64,000 nt of DNA from Zea mays (GCF_902167145.1 NC_050096.1:293768200-293832199); one strand, 5' to 3'. Positions 1 to 10,204 are shown, numbered from the stretch's first letter. Numbers and translations are program-made. The notes: generated from the letters alone by a model not told the origin.

Positions 1-100
1 CATCCCTTTTACAAAAAAAGTTAGTATATACTTCTTTGTAATTTAAACCATGATTTTATTTGGGGCATTACCTCCTAGATGGATCGTAAGAAAGCACCTA

Positions 101-190
101 AGCCCAACACGAAATGAAGCCGCACGCAACGCTCATAGATAATATCAACTTGCTAGGTGAAGGAGTACGAGCGATCAAGCTAGCTATAAA
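101..190 (+). promoter_or_regulatory. Possible snRNA-type promoter remnant
   Basis: A TATAAA box lies at 185-190, about 34 bases before the start of U2-like sequence; this is the TATA position expected of plant Pol II snRNA genes. An AGCCCA at 101-106 fits the monocot-specific promoter consensus RGCCCR. I see no good match to the plant upstream sequence element (RTCCCACATCG) at the expected spacing. The copy may therefore have arisen by gene duplication, not by reverse transcription, and then decayed. Confidence 0.35.
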
Positions 191-218
191 GAAGGGGTAG
201 ATATACTTTTAAACATCT

Positions 219-425
219 TATCTTTCTTGATCTTTTGGCTAAGATAAAGTTTAGTATATGTTGTTCAATGTCTGGTATCTGGGCCATATGTCCACTTTAA
301 GTTTAATTTTTTTTATAGGAAGGGTTCACTTTAATTTTAAATTTATCTTTTGTGTGGGGAGGATCTATCACACTAGTTTAGCACAGGACCCTCTTGTGTT
401 GTACAGTCATTGCGCCACTATACCA
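219..425 (+). pseudogene. Diverged U2 spliceosomal snRNA copy
   Basis: The sequence follows plant U2 snRNA from end to end. The 5' block around CTTTTGGCTAAGAT (232-245), the following AGTATATG, a GGGCCATATG..CCACTTTAAG stem region and a T-rich Sm-like site (ATTTTTTTT near 306-315) are present. Near 355-420 a GGGGAGGATC..ATCACACTAG block and a GCGCCACTAT end follow. The branch-point recognition segment, GTAGTA in functional U2, reads TTAGTA here, and several stems carry mismatches, so I call it a pseudogene or a strongly variant copy. It is not protein coding. The end coordinate is approximate. Confidence 0.72.
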
Positions 426-1237
426 TCAAATATGATTGGTGTGACATCACAACACATAAGCATTGTACTAGTTTCAACTTTGTCAACGAGTCAAAGTATC
501 TCATGGTTGACCAAAATTATATAATAAAATAATAAAATTATGACATTAATTACATTTTTACAGTATACATATTTAATAATATAGATCTTTGTTATTCTAT
601 CTATCACTTTGATCACGAAGAAATATAGAATAACTTATAATTTAGAATAGGGAGAGTATAATGTTTTTCTAGAAAAAGTCAAAGGAACCGCCATTTTTAT
701 GGCTCTTAGTTTTTGTCATCTTTATGAAAATCACTTAATCATGTATCAGTGGCAGCTGAGTCACCGACATTTTGGTTTGATGGTTATATTAAGGTTTTTA
801 TATAACTAGAACTTAAGTGCACCTTACTATTTTTTTAATTCATTATTTTTACTTGTGTTTAGATATAATATATATTAAATGAATAACAAAAGTTATAAAC
901 CAACAAACTAAAACGTCTTACACTTTAACACTAAAAGTATGTAGTAATCTATATTTTAAAGTATATTATAATTTAGAATATAAAGAGTAGTTAATTGATT
1001 TATGTTTTACCGAAGAAGGGAAAGCTAGATATCACTGTGTGGCGAATAAGCTCAGAAAATCAATTTGCGAGGGCTCATCATATTATCTGTTTGTTTCAGC
1101 TTATAGATTATTTAATCTAGATTGTATAATGTTTGTGCGCTTTGACGAACACAATTACATTTTATATCCATAAAAATAAATTTAATATTAAAATAAGCAT
1201 ATGATCCATAAATTAGATTTCGAATTATTTATTTTAG
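426..1237. other. AT-rich intergenic sequence, no gene seen
   Basis: AT-rich DNA with short open frames only. Phrases such as 'ataatttagaata' recur near 635 and 966, suggesting old MITE remnants, but no terminal repeats could be paired. Confidence 0.5.
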
Positions 1238-2930
1238 CTAAAAAAAGATATGAGTTGAAAGGGGGCCGTTGACTTCGATTTGGGCGCTAATCACTACGAC
1301 GTGTAACGGCGGCGGTGCTCTCTGCTGACGACCTGGCGCAGAGGCGAGAGTTCCCTGCTGACGAGCCGGACGGTCCCATAAAGGAGGTTGCGGGTTTATT
1401 CCCGATTTGTGCAGAAGTTGTGGTTGTATAGGATATGTGTCTATCGGCATCCCGTAAAGGGGTTGGGATTGGTCATGCCAATCTGCAGACGATGAATCAC
1501 GTGTGTTTTTTCCCAGTTTCAACTTCGTGCGATGGAAAATTTGCGATAACAAATGTATCGAATGCACGTGCTAGCCTCCTATAATCATTTTGCATATCCT
1601 CTATGATTTGTTGCATTTGTTCTCGTTGCTTATGTAAGCTCTAAGAGATTGGATTTTATTTGTCTCGCTTATGCTGGGGTAGCTGTAACAGGTCGGAGTG
1701 AAGCCAGATTAGTCGCCCGCTGTCGGACGACCTTATGATTTCTGTCCACCTTGAAGTTGGCCAGGAATTTCGTCTTTGCTTACTCAATCAGTTGCTCTTA
1801 TGTTCTTCGAACTCCTGTTGATCTTCAGCCGACAGAGTTTTCATAGTCGACTCGATGATATTGCTAGGAGAGATGTCAGAACTATCTTTTGAACCGCCTA
1901 GTGGCGTATCCAGGATCCATGGCAAAGGAGTGCTAGAAGCTAACTATCTTCTTTTTTCCTCATATTCTTACTCTTTTTCTCTTCACCTTCTTATTTCTTC
2001 CTCTCCCTTCTTCTTTCTCCCTCCCTCTCTCTTTCTTCTCTTCTTTCTTCCTCTCCCTTACTCTCTCCTACTTATAAGCTGTCGGCGCAGGGGGGCTGGA
2101 GCCCACCCAGCCCCCTCATGGATCCGCCACTGGAACCGGCCATTGAGGACCAATCTGATAGGTCTTCATGCAAAGTCCCCAGCAGAGTCGCCAAAAAGTG
2201 TGTTGACGTTGATCAACGTGATGTGTACCAGCGACGGTGCTCTCGGCGGCACCGCAGATGGTCCGCAGCCAAGGACTGATCAGTCCGCGACCTGGCACAT
2301 AGGCGAGAGTTCTCTGCTGACGAGTCGAACGGTCCGTGCGTGGTGGTCGTACGATCTGTGCGTGCATAAGGGCGTTGGCGTTCGCTAACAACACATGGAT
2401 CTCACTCCGGAAGGGACCCATCGGGGAAGAGAGATCATATGGTTTGTCTTAGGATCAACAGGCCACTCAAGACGTCTCTATACGTCGTAGAGCTGAAAAG
2501 AGGTAAAGATTAGAGGGAGAAAGGTACGTTTCTGTCTACTTCTAGAGCAAAATGTAAAGAACGAAATATATATTAATTGTAGTTTGATTGTTGGTGCCCA
2601 TAATCGGTCGTACCCCTTCGTATATAAGGGGAGGTCTGGACCCATTTGTAGGCGTCTCCCAACAGCAACAGTGGGTGCAGAGTGATAAATATGCACAAAA
2701 AAGTGATTAGTTACATTTGATCTGATGTAATCGCAGCGTCCGCGCTTAAGGGCGGACCATCCGATCGTGCTCAGCGCCACAAATGGTGCTCAACAGAGAC
2801 AGATCCCTCTTTTTATATGTCGCTCGTTCTCGTTCAACTAGCAGGGTGGTATATTGTGGCAGCCCTGCGTTGTGGATGGGTTCCTATTGTGTTGGTTTTG
2901 AGTGGTTTATCATGGTTCATCTGTAATGTA
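1238..2930. repeat. Unclassified repeat region with an internal duplication
   Basis: Two related segments occur at about 1297-1375 and 2221-2335. Both share GGTGCTCTC, CGACCTGGC, GGCGAGAGTT and GCTGACGAG in the same order; the second copy has about 40 extra bases in the middle. A long pyrimidine tract (about 1947-2070, TTCTTCCTCTCCC-like) lies between them. Reading frames on both strands are short and resemble no known protein. The composition is typical of decayed transposon DNA, but no LTR pair, terminal inverted repeat or target duplication was found. Confidence 0.5.
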
Positions 2931-2980
2931 ACAGTCTATTGGGCACATTTTTAAACTAGAAGCGAGGATATGAACAGACC

Positions 2981-3011
2981 TACGTGCGAAGCACGTGACG
3001 AATGAAACTAG
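2981..3011 (+). mobile_element. Candidate Helitron 3' terminus (orphan)
   Basis: A strong hairpin (ACGTGC-GAA-GCACGT, 2982-2996) is followed after about 11 bases by CTAG (3008-3011) and then T. This is the arrangement of a plus-strand Helitron 3' end. No matching 5' TCTCTACTA-type terminus was found upstream in the window, so this may be the end of an element that begins outside it, or a chance palindrome. Confidence 0.35.
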
Positions 3012-3287
3012 TGTCTTAAAGAAATAGAATAGAGATGTCGCTTAAACAATTTAAAGAGACTCTCTATATTCTTTCTAATTAATATAAATAGAGATTTTTT
3101 ATTTAAAAAATGCCCCAAACAATTTATTTAAATGGTAATCAAAATATAGGTTATTCTCTATTCGTGGTTTCTCTTTAGTCAAATATAGAAACGTGAATAG
3201 GTCTCTAGAGTATAAATAAGTTGTAGAAAAACTTTTGGAGATAAAAAGATATAAAAGGTGTTTTTATTCAAACGACTCTCTAAATTA
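3012..3287. other. AT-rich flank of the left Helitron
   Basis: AT-rich sequence with repeated 'AGAGACTCTCTA'-like phrases and no coding signal. The last base, A at 3287, is the host base before the Helitron 5' terminus. Confidence 0.5.
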
Positions 3288-3350
3288 TCTCTACTACTCC
3301 TTAAGTGTCTATCGTAGGCGTCCACATTCTCGGTGGTGCACGGTTCTGCC
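3288..3350 (+). mobile_element. Helitron 5' terminus, outer copy
   Basis: TCTCTACTACTCCTTAAG starts at 3288. The next about 45 bases (GTAGGCGTCCAC..GGTGCACGGT) are closely repeated at 6814-6875, so both termini belong to one Helitron family. Confidence 0.85.
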
Positions 3351-4310
3351 GTCTTCCCCACGCGCTGCGCGACTGCCATCTCCCTCCGCCCTTCCGCGCT
3401 CCCTCTGCCTGGTCCGCCACCCGAATCGAGCAGTCGCGGCTTCCTTCGACGGCGCGCTTCCTTCGACGGCCAGCCCCGCAGCGGCTCCCCTCGAATCCCG
3501 CCCGTGCGCCACCTCGCATCCCGGTCGCCCGCCGCTCGCCTACTATGTCAAGGCTGCCACCGTCTCCTCCGACTTCCTCTCCACGACGCATGCCCGAGAT
3601 CTCTCCGCGACGCACGCCTCCCTCTCCTCCGTCCCACTCTCCTCCCCACGTCATCGGCGCCGCATCATCGGATCCGACCCCACCCCCATCATCGGATCCA
3701 TGGCGTCGCGGGATCCATGGCCCTGCCTCAACCCCACCCCCACGTGCAACACCTCGCCCCCTACCCTCCATCTGCTTATCGCGCCGCCCTCCCCCACGTG
3801 CCCCCATCAAGCTCGCTGCTGCTGTCTTCCCCCAGTGTCCCCCAGCATCGCAACTACCGCGACACACCCCCTGGTACGTAAGGTCTCCCCCTCCCCCCAC
3901 ATCCGCGCATCACTAGCAACAGCAGCCGCAGACCCAGACACCACCACCACCATCTCTAATTTGACATCTCGAGGCCACCGTGCCAGAGAGTTTGGGGGCT
4001 AGGCGGACGATGCAGATGGCGAGGAGGTCTACGACAGACTTAGGCCCTAGCGCAGGAAGTTTCTTGCGTCGAGGGCTAGCTCTCGTGGCCCTCGGTTGTC
4101 CGCCTCGCCGTTGTCGACATCGTGCCCTTCACGTTCCCCGTCGAGAAGGTTCGACCTTCTCTGATCTCCATCCTGCCCCTGGCAAGCTCGTCACTGCCAC
4201 CCTGTTATCATTAACAACGGCACTAGGTACGTCCTCCCTCCCTCTATCTAGATCTACGCGCGGAGGCGCGATGCTGGTGAGTCACGCTACTGATCTGCTC
4301 CTACTCTCAC
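3351..4310 (+). other. GC-rich Helitron cargo of unknown origin
   Basis: A GC- and CCG-rich stretch with overlapping open frames of about 200 codons on both strands. They are proline/serine/arginine-rich and their openness follows from base composition. It resembles captured 5'-UTR or first-exon DNA. Some of it may be the 5' part of the ARP3 donor, but I cannot identify it. Confidence 0.4.
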
Positions 4311-4315
4311 AGCAG

Positions 4316-5220
4316 GTACACGAAGTTGGGGTTCACGGAAAACATGGAGCCCTACTTCATCAACCCCACTGTCGTCGCCATCAACAATTCCTTTTTCGAC
4401 TCTGCCTAGCCGACGGCGAAGGGCGCTCCTGCCAGGGGGAACTGGCTTGCTCATCACATCACCAGGGTCATGGCTGACCTTGACTTCTACATTGGTGAGG
4501 AGGCGCTAGCCCCATCTCGCGCCAGCAGCTCGCACAGCTTGAGCTATCCCATCCGTAATGGCTAGGTGGGCGTTCCAGTTGTGTACTGCCGTGTCTAGAT
4601 GTTGTTGTTTTTCATGACCTTACAATTGATTCCGGCTGAAATTGAACTCTTTCAGGTGGATAATTGGATACAATGGAGAGGTTCTGGCAACAATGCATCT
4701 TTAATGTCCTCCGGTGCGACCCAGAAGTTCTTTATTTTCTTATAATCGAGACATTATTTTCAAGCCATCACACTGAACGGGGAGCCCTCTACTGTCCCAC
4801 CCGGGAGTATATCGAGGTTATCATGTTCAAGACGTTTAATGTGCCCAACCTCTATATTACTGTCCAACCTGTCCTTGCGCTCGCTGCTGGGTACACTACC
4901 ACCAAGTTTAGTGAACAAAGCTTAGCATTTTTATTTCTTTAGCATAGCCATACCTTACGCCAAAATGGATGGCAGTTGCATCGAGCAGGCCATGTTTAAG
5001 TGTACTTGATCATTACTTTTCCCTTTCTTACCTGTTGAGCGATCATCACACACTTATATTTATGAGAAACTTCATGCATTGTTTTCAGTGTAAAATGATA
5101 GATGTTGTACTTGATGTGGGTGATGGGGCTACCCACATCGTTCCAGTCACTGATGGTTATGTAATTGGGAGCAGTATCAGATCTATTCCAATTACAGGAA
5201 AGGATGTGCCCAGTTTATTC
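4316..5220 (+). pseudogene. Captured fragment of actin-related protein 3 (ARP3)
   Basis: ARP3 is a subunit of the ARP2/3 actin-nucleating complex; only about its N-terminal third is here. Blocks in order: YTKLGF..EPYFINPTVVAIN (from 4316); MADLDFYIGEEAL and LSYPIRNG (about 4430-4565); an 89-base GT-AG intron (4566-4654); VDNW then [17 protein letters not shown] and [21 protein letters not shown] (4655-4909); an intron; then [22 protein letters not shown] and IPITGKDV (5089-about 5210). Breaks are visible: the codon before the first intron is TAG where ARP3 has Gln, one base is missing between VDNW and MERF, and the MERF exon carries insertions. The remaining two thirds of ARP3 are absent. Splice sites are retained, as expected of captured genomic DNA and not of cDNA. 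Confidence 0.85.
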
Positions 5221-5510
5221 TACTAAACTCTCAAACTTGTCTAGAGAAACTTATCAGTTTATCAGATGTAAAGGAAGTGAAGGTAGAAAATTATACTTTG
5301 TTCAACAGAGGATAGCACACAATAGAATTGTGAAATTGTGGTTAATTTGTAGAAGTGTCAACAGATAGCTTAGGCTACCTGATGATCGGCATAATGAACA
5401 TCAAAGTACAATTAAAAATGCATGCTAATGTCACCATCCTTCGGAAGGGCATGTTGGTTGTTGTAGCATTTGATATTAGTTCTCAACTATTATGTTTTTC
5501 TTAACAAACC

Positions 5511-5980
5511 ATGATTGGGTTGCCTGTGCTTGTTGATCCTGCAGTTAGCGTGAGCGAGGTCGTGTACAATTTGTTCAAGAAGAAATCCTCTCTCGGGGTA
5601 TTTAATGCTCTCAAGAATCAAAGTGCTGCCCTCATCCTGACTTATATATATGCACCAGAGCAATGCGGTTTGTTCACACTAAATTTTGCATACCACTTTC
5701 ATAGAAAACCTGATGTCTATTTGTCCACTTTTTTTCTTGTTTTAATGTGTAAGTCTTCCTTGCGTGTTTTTGTGGTAGTTTGCCTTTTAAGAAACAACAT
5801 CAATAGAAAAACAATATATTTCTCGGGCCATGTTGAACCATATGTTATATGTGCCTTTTCGATGCCTTATATACTTTACAATTCAATTTGCAGGTGTTTA
5901 ACTCAACTTTTTTGCAAAGGACATCACTCTAGATGAGAAACAAGAACTTGATGAAGCACTTCAAAGAGAGGTAATTTGCT
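5511..5980 (+). pseudogene. Captured exon-like fragments, source gene not recognised
   Basis: An open segment (about 5514-5660) encodes a protein-like stretch containing LPVLVDPAVSVSEVVYNL and FNALKNQSAALILTY. It is followed by a GT-AG-like gap and a second segment near 5892-5970 containing AKDITLDEKQELDEALQRE. Composition and splice-like borders suggest two exons of one captured gene, co-oriented with the ARP3 fragment. I cannot name the family with confidence, and it does not match the rest of ARP3. Confidence 0.45.
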
Positions 5981-6813
5981 TAGATATTTTTAATAAAACT
6001 TATTTTTAGTTTTTTAGTGCTTAGTTAAAATCAAGTGGCATTGATACTATCAAAGGACCATTTGTTTTTCGTTGGCATTTCTTGTGGATATTGTGGTCAG
6101 ATGTACAATACAAATTAGTAGTATGAGCAAAGTCCTTTGATGAATATTTTAATGGGTCTTTTTCTGGGCACAATAGGGGGATATACTCTCTGTTACCTGT
6201 GGTGACGATTTATGCAAATTACTGATGGTGCATTGCATAGATCAATTGTGTATTGCATGTTGGGGGTGGCGGGATCACTCTGGTACTATAATTGGGGATA
6301 TGGAAGTGTAGCAGTTTTCAGTGTGTGCATAACTTTTAAATGTTTGGAGGATGAATTATGACATGTGATTTATTCTTGTCGTTTCTTGTTCTGAATGTAG
6401 AACATGATATCAATAGAAGATTCAATGTATATGGTTGAGTATGTGTTACTATTATGAATGGCTATCAAGGGAAAATGTTAAGTTTAACCTTCCTATTGTT
6501 GAAATACTGCATGTCAGTATATCGCTGGCCCAAATTTGTTTGTGCCTTCATTCTCTTACTATAATTATTTTGTATGGACAATCTACGGGCAGTGGGTCAA
6601 CATTACATTTAGCCTCCCATTTGCAATATACAACTCTTATGCCTAGAGTTACCCTTTACTACTGTCTAGCCAAACAAATACATGTAGAATGCCAAGAAAA
6701 TAAAAAGGTCAAATGCCAATGCTCGTTATGCATGCAAGTGTCCTCTAATAGGATATCTAGCCTATGTCTGTTTATATTGCTTGTGTGATTAGACAATTAG
6801 AAGTGAATTTCAA
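5981..6813 (+). other. Helitron interior without recognised coding sequence
   Basis: AT-rich, intron-like DNA between the unidentified exons and the inner Helitron terminus. One 117-codon frame (6435-6788) is present, but it has no recognisable motif. Confidence 0.4.
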
Positions 6814-6875
6814 TCTCTACTACTCCTTAAGGCCTTAGTGTAGGCGTCCACAACCCCAACGGTGCACGGTCCTGC
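6814..6875 (+). mobile_element. Second Helitron 5' terminus (inner copy)
   Basis: A|TCTCTACTACTCCTTAAG begins at 6814, preceded by host-type A at 6813. The following GTAGGCGTCCAC and GGTGCACGGTCCTGCC parallel the outer terminus at 3288. The sequence before it has no hairpin-CTAG, so the two elements are not simply head to tail. Confidence 0.8.
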
Positions 6876-7079
6876 CAAAGCTTCACCCAGCCCCTGCCTG
6901 CCTCCACCCCGCGACACCTAGCTGTTGTTGTAGCGGGGGTCGTGATGGGGCCGACGGCTTGGATCGGGAGGGGCTCTCCTAGATCTGCGCAGAGGAGGGA
7001 CAACAATGCGTGCCTCTTATTCGATTTGATTCATTCCCAGTGTTCTTATGCGATTCTGAATCCGCGCCAGATTCTCATT

Positions 7080-7427
7080 GTCAATGAAATTTGAAGTATC
7101 TCACTGTTTTGCCCCCTAAGTTCATCCTGATCTTTAGACCCTACTTTGAATCTCGCATTGCTTCTGCACCACCTACATCAAAATTGCTCTGACTCTGTTC
7201 ATTCACTTCAGTGTATTTTTAACTGAAGTAATTTGTTTGTTAATTTGATGAATTACCCTGCCAACGAAATTTGAATTACCTCAGTGTTTAACCATCGAAT
7301 TTATCCTAAACTTCAGACTCTCGGAATCTCACATTGCTTCTATATTTGCCTTAAATTGCTCTGACTCTGTTGATTCACTTCAATGCTATTTTAACATAAG
7401 TAATTTGTTTATTAATTTGATGAATTT
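7080..7427 (+). repeat. Imperfect tandem duplication (2 x about 174 bp)
   Basis: About 7080-7253 and 7254-7427 repeat the same order of phrases: GAAATTTGAA..ACCTCA/TCTCA, ATTGCTCTGACTCTGTT, ATTCACTTCA and TAATTTGATGAATT. Divergence is clear, so the duplication is not recent. Confidence 0.7.
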
Positions 7428-7747
7428 TGATTTAACTGTACACTACATGATAGTGATTTTATCCACATCTAACTTATTCTCTTTAGTGTGTTTCAGGAAG
7501 AATGCTTTTCAAATTCGAGTATAAGTTCAGTACGATAGTGCAAACAGAGAGCATCAGGTACTCCTTAGGTTCCTATTGACGTTGAATTGTCCTAATGAGG
7601 TTCATCTAATGTTACTTATCCATGTTCTATTACGAACTGTATGTGTGCTATTTTCCCACAATTTTCTAATCAAAATATTCAGCACAAAAGGATGACCTCG
7701 TATATGGGATATTCAATTGAGTGTCCATGAAATTTGACAAAACTAGA

Positions 7748-7955
7748 AAATTGAAAAATCTAGGAGGCCTGTAGATCTGAGCAAATGATATGAAGTACAT
7801 GTTGTTACTTTCTCAAAATGTAGATGAGCTTTTTTTGCAAGGACTTTAGTTGAAAATTGGAAACTCTAACATGCCTCTAGATCTGAGCAGACGATATGAA
7901 GTACATGTTGTTACTTTCACAAAATGTAGATGAGCTTTTTTGCATGGACTTCAGT
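7748..7955 (+). repeat. Imperfect tandem duplication (2 x about 104 bp)
   Basis: The phrases TAGATCTGAGCA, GATATGAAGTACATGTTG and AAAATGTAGATGAGCTTTTT appear in order at about 7748-7852 and again at about 7853-7955. Confidence 0.75.
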
Positions 7956-8029
7956 TGCTATGTTGCTCCTCGTTTACACTAAAACTTAACCTGCTCGAGT
8001 TACAATTATACATCTCAATCCATTCCAGA

Positions 8030-8600
8030 TCAGTTGACGAGCAGTTCCTCCTAGAAAAGGCGAAGAACACTCCTAATATTAGATTACTTTTGAGGAACTG
8101 ATCCAGTTCTTATGAACACAATTGATTCGTTACAAAAAATGATGAGTTCGGAGAGATTGACTTACTTGTAAAAGTAGATCAAACTATCAGAATTTTACAA
8201 ACTTGCTTGCTTCGAAATACCTGAAGTGCTACTGCTATCAGTTCTTAGACTTTGGTTTAAATCATCTATTTTTTTCTATTGTTCTGTCAGGTCTGGACAC
8301 TCTATGAGTTTTATGATCTCGAGAGCATCATTGATAGGACACTAAAGCGCGATTTTGACACCGAGGAAACACTCTGGTTGCTTAAGATAAGTCTTGTGTG
8401 CATCCCGGATAGCCCTAAGATCAAGCCCTTCATGTCAATGGTTGCCAAGATGCTGCAAGATGAGTGTGTTGTGAGTGACAGGATCATGAGACCTGGCCTG
8501 ATCACAGACGTCATGGACCTGAAAGTCAGGATGGTAGAGTCGGTTCAGTTCAGCTTGACATCATGCTCGAGCACTGCCGCGTCGTGGCCTGGGGCGTGAT
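8030..8600 (+). pseudogene. Captured C-terminal fragment of a receptor-like Ser/Thr kinase
   Basis: A short exon-like piece (about 8034-8060) encodes DEQFLLEK. After an intron-like gap ending in TCAG (8286-8289), the next exon encodes VWTLYEFYDLESIIDRTL, then LKISLVCIPDSPKIKPFMS, VAKMLQDE and [14 protein letters not shown]. This is the last part of a plant receptor-like cytoplasmic kinase: lobe-C helices and the juxta-C tail, as in cold-responsive kinase/LRR-RLK paralogues. The ATP site and catalytic loop are absent. The frame stays open to a stop at 8597-8599. It lies on the same strand as the other captured fragments. Confidence 0.75.
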
Positions 8601-9108
8601 GCACCCACTCCTTGTTGGGGATTTCCCATTCAGCTACTACGAGTCATCTGCCATGTAGGTACGCGATCTATCCCCTCCGTTCTGGATAAGACGTTCTAAT
8701 GTGACAGTGATAGAAATATAATAGAACGGTGCGGTGGTGCCACACAACCCACAATGTAGACGACACTTGGCTATCACATTCGTTCGTCTCACTACAGAAG
8801 GTTGTGTCGTGGTTTTCATTTTTTCACTAAGCAAATGTGATGCTTGTTAGATTTGGATAAGAAACCTTTTATTTTACAATATAATTCACTAATTGTACCG
8901 GCCGATATTCGATTGTTTTTTGGTTCAATATTAGATGTTCAGCAACATGGTTTTTTGCTTAACCAAATAATAATGTTGCAAAAGTACTAAGGTCAGCTTG
9001 TTTATTGTTGTTGATGTGCCCACACAAATACACATGTATGAGGAATACTATTAGTATTTTCCATGTTCTTTTAGGTTGTTGATTCAATCGTGAGGGTCCT
9101 CAATTAAG
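8601..9108 (+). other. Helitron interior, intron/UTR-like
   Basis: AT-rich spacer between the kinase and ketopantoate hydroxymethyltransferase fragments; nothing coding recognised. It probably includes the kinase donor's 3' UTR. Confidence 0.4.
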
Positions 9109-9420
9109 GTTGAATGGATGCAATCAAAACTAGAAGGGTGTGCACCATCGAGGATCACTGCTGCTAAGGCAATCGTGAAGGTTGGAATCGTTGTGATGGG
9201 GCATGTTGGCCTCACACCGCAAGTTATTAGTGTGCTCGGTGGATTTAGGCCTCAAGGGAAAACGGTTGACAGTGTTGTAAAGGTGTTGCTCATTGTTTGT
9301 TGCCACAACTTTGGCGTGTTGGCTGAGTGACTGACTGACTTGTACGGTTTCTATTTTGCCTGTGTAGGTTGTGGAGACCACTTGCCATGCAGGAGGTTGG
9401 ATGCTTCTCTGTTGTGTATT
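9109..9420 (+). pseudogene. Captured fragment of ketopantoate hydroxymethyltransferase (panB-type)
   Basis: The enzyme makes ketopantoate in pantothenate (vitamin B5) synthesis, in plants in mitochondria. The open segment encodes [40 protein letters not shown] and VDSVVKV, a highly conserved core block of the family. After an intron-like gap ending TGTGTAG (about 9362-9368), GTTGTGGAGACC..CAGGAGGTTGGATGCTTC follows. It resembles the next exon (VVET..QEVGCF) but needs a frame change. Only about 80 of roughly 350 family residues are represented, so no active enzyme can come from here. Confidence 0.85.
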
Positions 9421-9990
9421 AGTTGTTGGCAGATAATTTATAAGATATTGAGATCGAAATCAGGATGTTTCCAAACTGTCTATAATCAGGATGGCTACTG
9501 TAGCTTTTACAGTAGGTTGGTATTATATGTTTCCAATTTGTGTTTTTATTAAATCATTGTCTAATTGGTGTCAGGTCTTCTTCCATGGGCGGATCATTGT
9601 CGACTGGTGGTGTCAGGTCTTCTTCCATGGGCGGTGCCGTGGAGCACCTGATTGTCTCACGTATTTGACCAGCAACAAGGGACGAAGATTGGAGCTGTGT
9701 GAATTGTGTGCAGGCAACACGGGTCAGGAGCATTTCATTTGGTGAGTATCGAGTACATCCCAATTCTTCTTTTTTCTGTGAAAATTGTAGTTGTGTATGT
9801 CCGGCTGTAGAGTTTGTGTCTTTCTAAAAATTGATATGCCTGCTAAATTGTTGGCCTGTCTTTTGGGCAGATTTACAGAGAAGTAAAGAGAAGTTGTTTA
9901 CATTTAGTCATCCTCTGTATCTGAAACAAGACTATGTTTCTACCTTGTCTTTCTCATGGTTCTTAGCCTATGGCCGAAGCTTCCATGCTT
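9421..9990 (+). other. Helitron interior with a short direct repeat
   Basis: TGGTGTCAGGTCTTCTTCC followed by ATGGGCGG occurs twice (about 9567-9593 and 9609-9634), a small local duplication. A possible further exon near 9640-9740 (GAVEHLIVSRI in one frame) could not be assigned. Confidence 0.4.
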
Positions 9991-10004
9991 GATTCTTCAA
10001 ACAT

Positions 10005-10204
10005 CCAATGCAGATCCCTTTTCTCTGATGGATATGCTGATATTCAAGGCTGTGGAAGAGCAGGTCAAGAATAGAGTAGAGCATAAGGCAAGGATCTTCG
10101 AGCAGAATGCCACTGATAGTGAGTGCAAGGTCGATCCTAAAGTGCTCTCCAAGTTATATGATCAGTGGGTGATGCCACAAACCAAGGATGTCAGCCTTGA
10201 CTAA
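10005..10204 (+). pseudogene. Captured 3' exon of chorismate mutase
   Basis: Chorismate mutase converts chorismate to prephenate for Phe/Tyr synthesis. The segment encodes LMDMLIFKAVEEQVKNRVEH, KARIFEQNA, then KVDPKVLSKLYDQWVMP and TKDV, matching the C-terminal helices of plant chorismate mutase. The plant family normally ends with a conserved ..YLLRRLD tail after TKDV/TKEV. Here TKDV runs directly into SLD and TGA-CTAA-type stop context, suggesting a small internal deletion that kept the final residues. The N-terminal two thirds are missing. It is co-oriented with the other captured exons. Confidence 0.8.

Noticed and set aside
1855..2388. 177-codon + strand frame over the pyrimidine tract
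   Set aside because: It is low-complexity Ser/Phe/Leu/Pro translation of a CT-rich tract joined to repeat DNA, with no motif.
3235..4002. Several long overlapping frames of about 180-255 codons on both strands
   Set aside because: The region is GC-rich, so all frames stay open. The products are Pro/Ser/Arg-rich, overlap each other and show no motif.
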